64,000 bases of DNA from Bacillota bacterium. GTDB taxonomy: Bacteria; Bacillota; Clostridia; Lachnospirales; Lachnospiraceae. Position numbers and translations under genes: made by a program. Shown here piece by piece: positions 27,719 through 36,517 of the stretch. The stretch is from contig JAEWAK010000064.1 in the NCBI GenBank assembly GCA_023391695.1, positions 1-64,000 on the forward strand, given 5' to 3'. The notes beneath the pieces were generated by a model. It saw nothing but the letters and a program-made list of their open reading frames with translations. It was not told where the DNA came from and did no database searches. Every line of letters starts with the position of its first letter. The stretch's first letter is position 1.

Positions 27719-28987
27719 ATGATAAAGCTTTTATTGATTTCAGATGATTTCACGGGTGCACTGGATACAGGAATTCAATTCGCACAGTATGGGGCAAATA
27801 CTAAAATTATAACATCTTCAAATGAGGAGGAATATCTGTTTGACGGGAACGGGGCAGAAGTATTGGTTGTTGATGCACAGACAAGGCATTTGTCCGGTAA
27901 ACAGGCATACGAAATAGTCTATAAACTGGCTAAGAGTGCTGTTTTGGCAGGTGTGTCCCATATTTACAAGAAGACTGATTCTGGTCTGAGGGGAAATATA
28001 GGCAGTGAATTGAAGGCTTTATTGGATGCAAGTGAAGAACAATTTCTTCCATTTATACCTGCATATCCTCAAATGAATCGTGTAACTATTCAGGGACTCC
28101 ATTATGTTGACGGCCAGCCCATCAGGGAAAGCGTATTTGGTAAGGATCCCTTTGAACCGGTTGTTTCGTCAGACGTCAGGGATTTGTTTCATTATAATAA
28201 CACTTCAATTGAAGTGTTGGGTTTGAGGGAAACGTATAAAACAGAATTTGATACGCCGATCATAGGTATATTTGATGCAGAATCCGAGGATGATATTAAA
28301 AATATAGCAGAATACTTAAATGATAAGAAACAGTTGAAAATAATGGCCGGATGTGCCGGATTTGCATCATTTCTTCCACAGCTGCTGAACTTTAAAAAAA
28401 GAAATTTTAGTATGCCGGTACTGGATCAATCAATGCTCGTAATGTGCGGCAGTGTAAATCCAATATCGAAAGATCAGATTGAATATGCAGAGAAAAAGGG
28501 TTTTGGAAGGATAGTGCTGACACCAAGACAACAGCTGGAACAGAATTATCTTTCATCACAGGAGGGTACCTTATGGATGGATAGGCTGGAGAATACCTTT
28601 ATTGATTATCCGGTTGTCATGCTGGATACGGGAATTTCGAATTTGGATTCGGTAAATAGATATATTTCTAAAAACCGTATGTCTTTGCATGATGTAAGGC
28701 TTAGAATCGCTTCAACTTTAGGAGAGATTGTAAAGAAATTAGTGGAGATTAATTGTAATCATACGCTGATGATTATTGGAGGTGATACACTTTTAGGCTT
28801 TTTTAACCAGATTCACTGTAACGAAATTTTTCCTGTCTGTGAACTGGAGGCGGGGACGGTTCTTTCCTATATAAATTATAAGAATCAAAAGCTGTGGATT
28901 ATATCAAAATCAGGTGGTTTTGGGAAACCGGAATTAATTTATCAGATTGCCGGAAAACTTAAATTAACAGGAGGAAAGATATGTTAG
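27719..28987 (+). CDS. Four-carbon acid sugar kinase (DUF1537 / OtnK-DtnK family)
   Basis: DUF1537 kinases phosphorylate C4 sugar acids such as D-threonate, L-threonate or D-erythronate, or related 3-oxo acids. This 422-residue protein begins LLISDDFTGALDTGIQFAQY, the family's DDxTGA N-terminal signature, contains YKKTDSGLRGNIGSEL (substrate loop near residue 85), and ends with the nucleotide-binding domain (MIIGGDTLLGFF, then SGGFGKPELI). With PdxA2-type dehydrogenase in the same operon (31260), the D-threonate route (kinase, then oxidative decarboxylation to DHAP) is the best guess. It overlaps the following gene by 7 nt. Confidence 0.85.
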   Translation: MIKLLLISDDFTGALDTGIQFAQYGANTKIITSSNEEEYLFDGNGAEVLVVDAQTRHLSGKQAYEIVYKLAKSAVLAGVSHIYKKTDSGLRGNIGSELKALLDASEEQFLPFIPAYPQMNRVTIQGLHYVDGQPIRESVFGKDPFEPVVSSDVRDLFHYNNTSIEVLGLRETYKTEFDTPIIGIFDAESEDDIKNIAEYLNDKKQLKIMAGCAGFASFLPQLLNFKKRNFSMPVLDQSMLVMCGSVNPISKDQIEYAEKKGFGRIVLTPRQQLEQNYLSSQEGTLWMDRLENTFIDYPVVMLDTGISNLDSVNRYISKNRMSLHDVRLRIASTLGEIVKKLVEINCNHTLMIIGGDTLLGFFNQIHCNEIFPVCELEAGTVLSYINYKNQKLWIISKSGGFGKPELIYQIAGKLKLTGGKIC

Positions 28988-30135
28988 AACAATATTCGCT
29001 TATGATGCCGAAGAAAGTAATTAACGGCAGTAATGCACTGGAACAAATAGAAACAATCATAAAAGGCCAATACAAGAAAGTTGCGGTTTTTACCGATAAG
29101 GGAATACGAAACTCCGGAATAACGGAATATCCTCTGAAAATATTGGAACAATGTAATTCGGATATCGTTATATTTGATGAACTTCCTTCTGAACCAACAT
29201 GTGATGAAGCGCAAAGAGTAGTTGAGGATTTCAGAAAGTCCGGAGCGGATTTTATCATTGCAATCGGCGGGGGAAGTGTAATGGATGTGGCAAAGCTTGC
29301 ATCCATTGCCTGTACGGATGCCTATGGAATCAGGGATTTACTCGATTCCCCGCTTACAGGTAAAAAGCTGGTGAAGACTTTAATGATACCGACAACGGCC
29401 GGAACAGGATCAGAAGCAACACCCAACAGTATTGTGACCGTGCCGGAAAAGAATTTGAAAATAGGAATCGTAAATCCGGAAATGTTAGCGGATGCAGTTA
29501 TTCTGGATGGAAGAATGTTAAAGGAGCTTCCGAAAAATATTGCGGCTGCTACAGGAATCGATGCGTTGGCACATGCAATTGAATGCTATACCTCAAATAA
29601 GGCGAATCCGTTCAGTGATTTATTTGCATTGGAAGCCCTGAAACTGATTTTTGAAAATATTATACCTGCATGCGAGGACAGGAACGCAGTTGAGGAAAAG
29701 AATAAAATGCTTCTTGCAGCATTTTATGCAGGTGCGGCAATAACGGCATCCGGTACCACGGCAGTACATGCACTTTCCTATCCGTTAGGCGGAAGATATC
29801 ATATCCCCCATGGCGTATCCAATGCGATTATGCTTCTCCCGGTTCTTAAGTTTAACCGGATGGCCTGCCAAAAGGAATATGCAGAGATTTATAATGCAGT
29901 TACAAAGATAAGAGACGGTAAAAGCCAGGATGAGAAAGCGGACTGGATTCTCAATCAGATCAGTACGATCATTGACCGTTTGGAAATCCCGTCTTCACTG
30001 AAAAGTTTTGGAATAGGAGATTTGGATTTAGAGGATCTGGTTCACGACGGTATGGAAGTTAAACGCCTGCTTAATAATAATAAACGGGTGGTAACGGCAG
30101 AAGATGCGCGCAGCCTGTACCTGGAAGTGATGTAA
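28981..30135 (+). CDS. Iron-dependent alcohol dehydrogenase
   Basis: This 384-residue group III (Fe-type) alcohol dehydrogenase uses NAD(P)H and a divalent metal. Visible are the nucleotide loop AIGGGSVMDVAKLASI, TTAGTGSEATPNSIVT, the metal-binding GIDALAHAIECYTS and the HALSYPLGGRYHIPHGVSNA signature. It overlaps the kinase stop, so translation is coupled. In this operon it could oxidise the entering polyol or reduce an aldehyde left by the downstream aldolase. The exact substrate cannot be assigned. Confidence 0.9.
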   Translation: MLEQYSLMMPKKVINGSNALEQIETIIKGQYKKVAVFTDKGIRNSGITEYPLKILEQCNSDIVIFDELPSEPTCDEAQRVVEDFRKSGADFIIAIGGGSVMDVAKLASIACTDAYGIRDLLDSPLTGKKLVKTLMIPTTAGTGSEATPNSIVTVPEKNLKIGIVNPEMLADAVILDGRMLKELPKNIAAATGIDALAHAIECYTSNKANPFSDLFALEALKLIFENIIPACEDRNAVEEKNKMLLAAFYAGAAITASGTTAVHALSYPLGGRYHIPHGVSNAIMLLPVLKFNRMACQKEYAEIYNAVTKIRDGKSQDEKADWILNQISTIIDRLEIPSSLKSFGIGDLDLEDLVHDGMEVKRLLNNNKRVVTAEDARSLYLEVM

Positions 30136-30194
30136 CAGGAAAGGATTAAATAATTTTACAAATATGCTTTAAAAAAGCATGGATTGGAGAAGGC

Positions 30195-31088
30195 ATGGAA
30201 TTTATGAAAGGAATTATTGCACCTATTATAACTCCTATGAATGAAGATGAAAGCATCAATGAAAACGAGTTAAGGAACCAGGTTAACCGTCTTATCGATG
30301 CGGGAATCCATGGCATATTTACGGCCGGAACAAACGGAGAAGGCTATATATTAAGCGAAAAAGAGAAAGAACAGGTATTATCCGCCGTAATTGATGAGGC
30401 GGGCGGAAGGGTTACAATATATGCAGGCACAGGGTGTGTCAGTACAAAAGATACCATAAAGGTTTCGGAAAAAGCCAGGAAACTCGGTGCGGATATACTT
30501 TCCATCGTGACCCCCTATTTTGCCCATGCTTCCCAGGAAGAGATGTATTTACATTATAAGTCCGTAGCAAAGGCTGTGGATTTACCTATTGTTCTTTATA
30601 ATATCCCGGCCAGAGCAGGAAATGCATTACTGCCGGAAACCGTTGCAAGACTGGCAGATATAGATAATATTATCGGCGTAAAAGACAGCAGCGGAAATTT
30701 TGATAACATGCTCCAGTATATTGAAAAAACCAAAGACAGGGATTTTGCCGTTCTCAGCGGGAATGACTCGCTGATTCTCTGGAACCTTATGGCAGGAGGC
30801 ACAGGAGGAATTGCAGGATGTGCTAATGTGTTCCCTCATAATATGGTTGAAATCTATGAGAATTTTATCGGCGGTAATATTAAAAAGGCAAAAGAGTACC
30901 AGGACAACATCAGGAGCTTTAGAAACTGTTTTAAATACGGAAACCCAAATACAATTGTTAAGACTGCGGTTGCTATGTCAGGTTATCCGGTCGGAAAATG
31001 CAGAAGCCCGTTTAATCAGGTATCACCGGAAGGAATAGAAGCAATTAAAAAGGTCCTGGATGAGTATAAACAGCATGGAATTAATTAA
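30195..31088 (+). CDS. DHDPS/NAL-family lyase (KDG-type or C4/C5 keto-acid aldolase)
   Basis: This 297-residue class I aldolase of the dihydrodipicolinate synthase superfamily shows GIFTAGTNGEGYILSEKE (the pyruvate-carboxylate GxxGE loop), the catalytic Tyr in VLYNIPARAGNALL and the Schiff-base Lys in IIGVKDSSGNFDNM. It could be a housekeeping dapA, but its place inside a sugar-acid operon suggests a 2-keto-3-deoxy-acid aldolase or dehydratase. Its last codons overlap the first unit of a 34-bp tandem repeat that continues into the gap. Confidence 0.85.
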   Translation: MEFMKGIIAPIITPMNEDESINENELRNQVNRLIDAGIHGIFTAGTNGEGYILSEKEKEQVLSAVIDEAGGRVTIYAGTGCVSTKDTIKVSEKARKLGADILSIVTPYFAHASQEEMYLHYKSVAKAVDLPIVLYNIPARAGNALLPETVARLADIDNIIGVKDSSGNFDNMLQYIEKTKDRDFAVLSGNDSLILWNLMAGGTGGIAGCANVFPHNMVEIYENFIGGNIKKAKEYQDNIRSFRNCFKYGNPNTIVKTAVAMSGYPVGKCRSPFNQVSPEGIEAIKKVLDEYKQHGIN

Positions 31089-31213
31089 AATAGTAATAGA
31101 GAAAATTTATGGAATTAATTGAAAAGTGTAATAGAGAAATTTATGGAATTAATTAAAAAAGTGAAATAAAGAAATTTAGGTAATTAATTGAAAAAAGTAT
31201 ATAGAAAAACTTT
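31075..31213 (+). repeat. Tandem repeat of about 34-36 bp, four copies
   Basis: Units start at 31075, 31109, 31143 and 31178, with a fifth start ATGGAAG at 31214. Each begins ATGGAATTAATT (the fourth AGGTAATTAATT), followed by an A-rich stretch ending GAAATTT-like. The first unit covers the last four codons and stop of the lyase gene. Unit divergence shows the expansion is not recent. Confidence 0.8.
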
Positions 31214-31219
31214 ATGGAA

Positions 31220-31251
31220 GTATCGCAGGACAGCCTGCGATATGCAATGGG
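31220..31251 (+). repeat. GTATCGC hairpin with ATATGC-ATGGG tail (copy 1)
   Basis: GTATCGCAGG (31220-31229) pairs with CCTGCGATAT (31234-31243), then GCAATGGG. It ends 9 nt before the pdxA start and so covers or flanks that gene's weak ribosome site. Related elements occur at 36331 and 36409. Confidence 0.65.
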
Positions 31252-31259
31252 TATAAAAT

Positions 31260-32294
31260 ATGGAGAAAAGAAGGATTATAGGAATTACGATGGGAGACCC
31301 GGCCGGCATTGGACCTGAGATTACGGTTAAAGCCTTAAGCAATTCAATACTATATGAGCGATGCGCACCAATCGTCATTGGTGATGCAGCCGTATTGGAT
31401 AAGGCCAAATTAGTTGTGGGCAGGGATAAGATTCAGATCCACCCCGTAAAGAGTATAAAAGAAGCCAGGTTTACAGCTGGTACTATCGATGTTCTGGACA
31501 TGGGGCTTATTGATATACATGAACTTAAAACCGGAGCCGTATCGGCTGCGGCAGGTGAGGCAGCCTTTCAATATGTTAAAAAAGTAATAGAACTTGCAAT
31601 GAATCATGAAGTGGATGCTACGGTTACCAATGCAATAAATAAAGAAGCGGTTAATATGGCAGGGCATCACTATTCGGGCCACACGGAAATTTATGCCGAG
31701 TTTACCGGTACTAAAAAGTATACCATGATGCTTGCAGACAAAAATTTACGTGTAGTACATGTATCTACCCATGTTTCCTTAAAGGAGGCCTGTGAACGGG
31801 TTAAACGGGAACGTGTTCTTGAAGTAATTGAGATTGCGAATCAGGCATGTATTGATATGGGAATCGCCGATCCGGTAATAGGAGTGGCCGGATTAAACCC
31901 CCATTGCGGAGAGAATGGCTTATTCGGTACGGAAGAGCTTACTGAAATTATCCCCGCAGTTATAGATGCAAAGGAAAAAGGGATCAATGCCCAGGGACCT
32001 GTCCCGCCTGACAGTATTTTTTCAAAAGCCAGGGGCGGTTATTATGATATAGTTGTAGCAATGTATCATGATCAGGGACATATACCTTTAAAAGTAATTG
32101 GTTTTGTATATAATAAAGATTTGAAGAAGTGGGATGCGGTGGAAGGTGTAAATATAACCTTGGGTTTGCCGATTATCCGGACTTCGGTAGATCATGGAAC
32201 TGCTTTTGACCAGGCCTGGACAGGCCAGGCGAGTGAATTAAGTCTGGTAAATGCAATTGATTATGCTATCAGTTTTGTAAAGGGAAATGAATAA
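31260..32294 (+). CDS. pdxA2: PdxA-family dehydrogenase (PdxA2, D-threonate/4-phospho type)
   Basis: This NAD-dependent decarboxylating dehydrogenase has 344 residues. Diagnostic stretches are ITMGDPAGIGPEITVKAL (N-terminus), HHYSGHTEIYAEFTG with a metal His, and VAGLNPHCGENGLFGTEE and AMYHDQGHIPLKVIGF with the other metal His residues. Classical PdxA makes a vitamin B6 precursor; PdxA2 paralogues oxidise D-threonate or D-erythronate 4-phosphate to DHAP next to DUF1537 kinases, as here. The hairpin at 31220 sits directly in front of its start. Confidence 0.88.
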   Translation: MEKRRIIGITMGDPAGIGPEITVKALSNSILYERCAPIVIGDAAVLDKAKLVVGRDKIQIHPVKSIKEARFTAGTIDVLDMGLIDIHELKTGAVSAAAGEAAFQYVKKVIELAMNHEVDATVTNAINKEAVNMAGHHYSGHTEIYAEFTGTKKYTMMLADKNLRVVHVSTHVSLKEACERVKRERVLEVIEIANQACIDMGIADPVIGVAGLNPHCGENGLFGTEELTEIIPAVIDAKEKGINAQGPVPPDSIFSKARGGYYDIVVAMYHDQGHIPLKVIGFVYNKDLKKWDAVEGVNITLGLPIIRTSVDHGTAFDQAWTGQASELSLVNAIDYAISFVKGNE

Positions 32295-32366
32295 TTAGTG
32301 AATAGGCTTTCCGGTGTTTTCGAGAGTTGATATACTAGACCCAAAACATACTGATCATAATATAAC

Positions 32367-32557
32367 TTATCAGAAGTTGCTTTTCAGACTTCTGATAAAA
32401 GGCGATGTCCTTTACCGCCGTGCATCCGACAATAGGAACAAGCTTCAGGTTCCTATTGTATAACTTATCAGAAGTTGCTTCTCAAACTTCTGATAAAAGG
32501 CGGTATTTTTTTATCGTCGTGAAACCCGGCTATAGAAACGTTATTATTGTTTCTATA
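32367..32557 (+). ncRNA. Duplicated two-hairpin leader of the ABC importer
   Basis: Two units 98 bp apart each have two hairpins. The first is TTATCAGAAGT / ACTTCTGATAA (32367-32398 and 32465-32496), nearly identical in both. The second differs in sequence but keeps its pairing: ACAATAGGAAC / GTTCCTATTGT (32429-32459) against TATAGAAAC / GTTTCTATA (32531-32557). The pair-preserving change argues for RNA structure. The last hairpin ends 34 nt before ATG 32592. The function is unknown: leader regulation, mRNA stability or an extragenic repeat. Confidence 0.5.
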
Positions 32558-32591
32558 TATAAAAAAGTTAAATTTTAAGGGAGGTATTTTT

Positions 32592-34220
32592 ATGAAAAGT
32601 TTTAAAAAATTTATGGCATTATTTCTTGTATTTATTATGACAGCAGCAGTATTTTCAGGCTGCGGATCTGCTTCAAAACCAGAGGGCGGCGAAACTCCTT
32701 CCGGTTCAGGAGAGGAAACCTCGGAGACACCGGGAACAGGCACAAACACATCAAATTCCTATACCATGTTCATGCGTTCCCAGTATATTGACTGGATTAA
32801 AGAACTGAAATGGTATGACGTGGCAGAAGAAAAAACGGGAATCCAGGTTGAATATGTGGTAGGACCGGAAGAAATTAATGATACCTACACGGAAGTTGAC
32901 CAGAGGATTGCCAGCGGAACGCTTCCGGATGCTGCCATGGTTAATCTTGCACAGGCAAAGGTATACGGTGAACAAGGCGCTTTTGCGGATCTTGCTCCTT
33001 ACATTGCTAAATATGCACCGAATCTGCAGGCTTATATCGAGGCAAATCCCAGCTATGCGGCTTATGTTACAAGCGACAATGGCGCTATTTACGGGTTGGC
33101 TAAGGAATCACCTATTTTTGCAGATTTAATCGGTTACCGTGCGGACCAGTTCAAAGAAGCAGGCATTGATGCCGCAAATATAAAAACGGTAGATGACTTC
33201 ACAAAAGCACTTGAAACTTTAAAATCATATTACGGTGCCAAGGATGATAATTACTATCCGTTATCCGGCCGTGACAGTGCATTGCGTTTTGCGGCATGGT
33301 TTGGCGCAGCAAGTTACGCAGATGCCAATGGTTCAGGCGGCGTTTACTATAACCATGAAAAAGACGGTTCCTTTAATATAAAGGCAGACGGAGCTTACGA
33401 CTGGATTAAAACCATGAAGTATTGGTATGACAAGGGCCTGATCAATCCATTGTGGATTTCAGGAACGAACAGTGAAGGAGACTGGGAATCACAGACCTTA
33501 GAAGGTTTGGCAAGTGTATTCTATGATTATTATAACCGTACGGAATGGTTCATGGAAAATGGCGGAACTGACAATGATCCGAATTATGACATGCAGGTAT
33601 TAAATTTCTTTCAGGATGCCAGTGGAAAAACCGTACCTGTAACTACTTCCACTTTATATCAAAGCGGATGTGTTACGGCAGTAAATTCTAACTGCGATGA
33701 AGATAAAATTGCTGCGATCCTGAAATTCATTGACTTTTTCTACAGCGAAGAAGGTATTACGTTAGCGAACTGGGGTGTTGAAGGCGAAAGTTTCGAGAAC
33801 GGAAGCGACAATAACAAGTCCTTCATTGCAGATTATACAGCAGAAGAGTCAAAAGAACCAGGTGAAAAGAGATGGTCCTTCTTAAGTGACAGATTTACCG
33901 TATGCAAGCCGGTTGACCAGACAGCATTCTACAGCTGGAACACAAAACTTATTGCAGATGCCGCAAACAAATATTTCATCAGTGAAAACTTCCTGGAAAG
34001 ACCTACTTTAATTTATACCACAGAACAGGAAGAGCAGCTTACCGGACTGGTAGCATCCGTATTTGAAGCAGAAGCCTCCGGACTCACACATTTCATTACC
34101 GGTGAAACGGAACTGAATGAAGCAAACTGGAATGCCTTTGTTCAGGAAATGGACAGCATGGGATTATCTGAAATTGAAAAGATTCAACAGGAAGCTTATA
34201 CGAATACTTTCAGTAAATAA
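32592..34220 (+). CDS. Lipoprotein sugar-binding protein of an LplABC/YtcQ-type importer
   Basis: This extracellular solute-binding lipoprotein has 542 residues. ATG 32592 follows GGGAGG; the earlier GTG-type starts lack a site. The signal peptide MKSFKKFMALFLVFIMTAAV ends in the lipobox FSGC, followed by a Gly/Ser/Glu/Thr-rich linker. Family features are the DWIKELKWYDVAEEKTGIQV start and a long body of about 500 residues as in LplA/YtcQ. It should deliver a sugar, oligosaccharide or acid-sugar conjugate to the two permeases that follow. No ATPase gene is in the operon, as is usual for this family (a shared MsmK-type ATPase is used). Confidence 0.9.
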   Translation: MKSFKKFMALFLVFIMTAAVFSGCGSASKPEGGETPSGSGEETSETPGTGTNTSNSYTMFMRSQYIDWIKELKWYDVAEEKTGIQVEYVVGPEEINDTYTEVDQRIASGTLPDAAMVNLAQAKVYGEQGAFADLAPYIAKYAPNLQAYIEANPSYAAYVTSDNGAIYGLAKESPIFADLIGYRADQFKEAGIDAANIKTVDDFTKALETLKSYYGAKDDNYYPLSGRDSALRFAAWFGAASYADANGSGGVYYNHEKDGSFNIKADGAYDWIKTMKYWYDKGLINPLWISGTNSEGDWESQTLEGLASVFYDYYNRTEWFMENGGTDNDPNYDMQVLNFFQDASGKTVPVTTSTLYQSGCVTAVNSNCDEDKIAAILKFIDFFYSEEGITLANWGVEGESFENGSDNNKSFIADYTAEESKEPGEKRWSFLSDRFTVCKPVDQTAFYSWNTKLIADAANKYFISENFLERPTLIYTTEQEEQLTGLVASVFEAEASGLTHFITGETELNEANWNAFVQEMDSMGLSEIEKIQQEAYTNTFSK

Positions 34221-34256
34221 TTAAGATCTATTCTGATAAATAACGGGTATCTGGTT

Positions 34257-34286
34257 ATGGGCTGCCTCATTTTATGGGGCAGCCAT
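34257..34286 (+). terminator. Intra-operon hairpin after the binding-protein gene
   Basis: GCTGCC (34261-34266) pairs with GGCAGC (34278-34283), extended by flanking ATGG/CCAT bases. No T-run follows. Such hairpins often let the binding protein accumulate more than the permeases by protecting the upstream mRNA. Confidence 0.5.
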
Positions 34287-34305
34287 CAGAATAAAAAAGA
34301 AAGGG

Positions 34306-35280
34306 ATGAGAATATTGGAAAAAGGAAATAAAGCAGTTACAATTCCTTCAACAAAGAAACCGTTTGGTCAGCGTATTAAAAAAGACTTAAAGAAAAACAG
34401 ACAACTATATTTGCTTTTATTGCCAGGTATCATCAGTTTAATTTTGTTTAAATTCGGCCCGCTTTTTGGAATGGTAATTGCTTTTGAGAATTTCAGTGCC
34501 TTTAAAGGAATATTAGGAAGCGACTGGGTGGGATTTAAATGGTTTATTAAAATATTTCATGATCCCTATATGCTTAAACTTTTAAAAAATACTATTATTC
34601 TGGCGGTACTTTCCTTGGTTATAGTATTTCCTATCCCCATTATTTTTTCATTATTTTTAAATGAGATTAAGCAAAAAGCAATCCGTAATTTTGTACAGTC
34701 ATTAAGCTTTATGCCTTATTTTATATCCTCAGCAGTTATGGTCAGCATTCTTTTTACGATGCTTTCTCCAACAAACGGGGTTGTAAATAATATGATTAAG
34801 TCTTTGGGCGGGACGGTAATTCATTTTCAGTCCAGTCCCGGGTGGTTCAGACCGCTTTATGTGTTTTTACAGGTATGGCAGACCTTTGGATATTCTGCGG
34901 TTATCTACATTGCGGCGATGACGGCCATTGATCCCGCATTATATGAGGCGGCGGAAGTGGATGGAGCAAACCGTTGGGTCAAGATGTTTCATATTACCTT
35001 GCCATCCATCTCTGTATCAGTCATTACTATGTTTATTATCAGCGTGGGCAATATTTTTACGGTAGATTTGGACCGGATTCTGTTAATGTATAACTCCAGT
35101 GTCTATTCCACTGCGGATGTAATACAGACCTACGTATACCGTATTGCGTTTGAAAGCTCCGGTTTTCCGAATTACAGTTATGGTACGGCAGTGAATCTGC
35201 TGAAATCGATCCTTGCATTTGTTCTGGTTATGCTTACAAATAAAGCGGCAAATAAATATGCGGAAACCAGATTATTCTGA
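34306..35280 (+). CDS. ABC sugar permease, LplB type
   Basis: This inner-membrane permease of 324 residues has six predicted membrane segments. The first is LYLLLLPGIISLILFKFGPL and the EAA loop is EAAEVDGANRWVKMFHITLP, which docks on the ATPase. A long basic N-terminal tail (KKPFGQRIKKDLKKNR) is typical of LplB. Start ATG 34306 is given; TTG 34315 is better spaced from AAAGGGATGAG and mirrors the start of the next gene. Confidence 0.9.
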   Translation: MRILEKGNKAVTIPSTKKPFGQRIKKDLKKNRQLYLLLLPGIISLILFKFGPLFGMVIAFENFSAFKGILGSDWVGFKWFIKIFHDPYMLKLLKNTIILAVLSLVIVFPIPIIFSLFLNEIKQKAIRNFVQSLSFMPYFISSAVMVSILFTMLSPTNGVVNNMIKSLGGTVIHFQSSPGWFRPLYVFLQVWQTFGYSAVIYIAAMTAIDPALYEAAEVDGANRWVKMFHITLPSISVSVITMFIISVGNIFTVDLDRILLMYNSSVYSTADVIQTYVYRIAFESSGFPNYSYGTAVNLLKSILAFVLVMLTNKAANKYAETRLF

Positions 35281-35301
35281 TAGAAGGGATGGGAATAAAT
35301 A

Positions 35302-36198
35302 TTGAAAAAAAATAGTATGAAAAACAGAAAAAAAATAACTGCATTTGATTCGGTGAATAATACCATTTTAATAGTGGTTGCTATCCTGTGTATTTATCCG
35401 TTCCTTTATATTTTATTTGTTGCTTCCAGTGACGGTACTTTTTTAACCCGCGGGCGGGTAGATTTTTATCCCAAAGGATTTAATCTGGAATCCTTTAAGT
35501 ATGTACTTTCAAATCCTAAATTTGACATATTTACAGGAATGAAGAATTCGTTTATCTATACATTATTTGGTACATTAATAGCGGTGGTATTTACCTATAT
35601 TACAGCTTATGCATTATCAAGGCCAAGACTGAAACAGCGGTATGCTCTTATGACCTTGTTTGTAATTACCTGGGTATTTGAAGCAGGTATTATACCGCAG
35701 TATATTATCTACAGTAAGCTGGGATTTATAGATAATATCTGGGTTATGATCGTACCCGGAGCAATTAATACCCAGTTTTTACTTATTACCAAAGCATTTC
35801 TGGACGGCCTTCCGATTGAACTTGAAGAAGCGGCTTTTATTGATGGTGCCACAGATTACCAGACTTTGAGGTCGGTATTTCTTCCGATATCCAAACCTAT
35901 TTTGGCGACCATAGGTTTATTCAATGCGGTAAGTATCTGGAATCAGTATCTGGTTCCCCAGATGTTTTTAAAATCAGATCATCTGAAGACGATCCAGCAG
36001 ATATTAAAGAGTGTTGTTATTACCTCCAGTAATTCGGGTACGGTCTTTTCCAATGTCATACGGAATGGATTTACCCTAAACCAGCAAAATATGAAAGCGG
36101 CCGCCATTTTTATTGCAATGGCACCTATTGTATGTATTTATCCTTTTGTACAGAAATATTTTAAGAAAGGGATCCTGATCGGTTCCGTTAAGGGATGA
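35302..36198 (+). CDS. ABC sugar permease, YtcP/LplC type
   Basis: This second permease has 298 residues and starts at TTG 35302 behind AGAAGGGATGGG. Membrane segments begin TILIVVAILCIYPFLYILFV; the EAA loop is LEEAAFIDGATDYQTLRSVF. It pairs with the LplB-type protein in a heterodimeric channel. The C-terminus ends PFVQKYFKKGILIGSVKG, the conserved MalG-like tail. Confidence 0.9.
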   Translation: MKKNSMKNRKKITAFDSVNNTILIVVAILCIYPFLYILFVASSDGTFLTRGRVDFYPKGFNLESFKYVLSNPKFDIFTGMKNSFIYTLFGTLIAVVFTYITAYALSRPRLKQRYALMTLFVITWVFEAGIIPQYIIYSKLGFIDNIWVMIVPGAINTQFLLITKAFLDGLPIELEEAAFIDGATDYQTLRSVFLPISKPILATIGLFNAVSIWNQYLVPQMFLKSDHLKTIQQILKSVVITSSNSGTVFSNVIRNGFTLNQQNMKAAAIFIAMAPIVCIYPFVQKYFKKGILIGSVKG

Positions 36199-36330
36199 CC
36201 GGGCGCAGATATGAATTGTATACATGTGCCGCCGGGGCGGCGGAATAAGAGGTTAGGTAATTATTGAAAAGCATAATCCACACCCTGATTAAACAATGAC
36301 ATTCAAAAAACGAAAGTCTTATGTTAGGCA

Positions 36331-36364
36331 GTATACGAAATTCCGGTTTCGGATATGCGATGGG
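36331..36364 (+). repeat. GTAT-hairpin-ATATGC-ATGGG element (copy 2)
   Basis: GTATACGAAA (36331-36340) and TTTCGGATATGCGATGGG (36347-36364) form the same layout as 31220, with a different, weaker stem (CGAAA/TTTCG). It follows the YtcP gene. Confidence 0.55.
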
Positions 36365-36368
36365 AACT

Positions 36369-36395
36369 AGTGTGAAATAAAAGACATTTCACACT
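36369..36395 (+). terminator. Hairpin between two GTAT elements
   Basis: AGTGTGAAAT (36369-36378) pairs perfectly with ATTTCACACT (36386-36395) around AAAAGAC. It lies between copies 2 and 3 of the GTAT element. Confidence 0.5.
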
Positions 36396-36408
36396 TCTTA
36401 TTTGGGCA

Positions 36409-36439
36409 GTATCGCAAGCTAACTTGCGATATGCATGGG
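36409..36439 (+). repeat. GTAT-hairpin-ATATGC-ATGGG element (copy 3)
   Basis: GTATCGCAAG (36409-36418) pairs with CTTGCGATAT (36423-36432), then GCATGGG. Compared with copy 1 (GTATCGCAGG/CCTGCGATAT), both sides of one base pair have changed together. Confidence 0.65.
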
Positions 36440-36517
36440 TGTTAGGTCGAAAAACAAAAGCAGTTTTTTCAACATCCTGATTTGTACGTGCGCCAGAGCG
36501 CACAGATGGGAGCTACT

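Larger units (their letters stand above)
36199..36517. other. Structured gap between permease and BNR genes
   Basis: This 319-nt gap holds a GC-rich palindrome GCCGCCGGGGCGGCGG (about 36229-36244), the two GTAT elements and the hairpin between them. There is no coding sequence. The BNR gene probably has its own promoter or is read through from the transporter. Confidence 0.5.

Noticed and set aside
31075..31213. CRISPR array
   Set aside because: The units are contiguous tandem repeats without unique spacers, diverge along the array, and no cas genes are near.
32300..32592. Known riboswitch class upstream of the binding protein
   Set aside because: The two-hairpin units do not match the conserved cores of glycine, lysine, SAM, TPP or preQ1 switches as far as can be seen.
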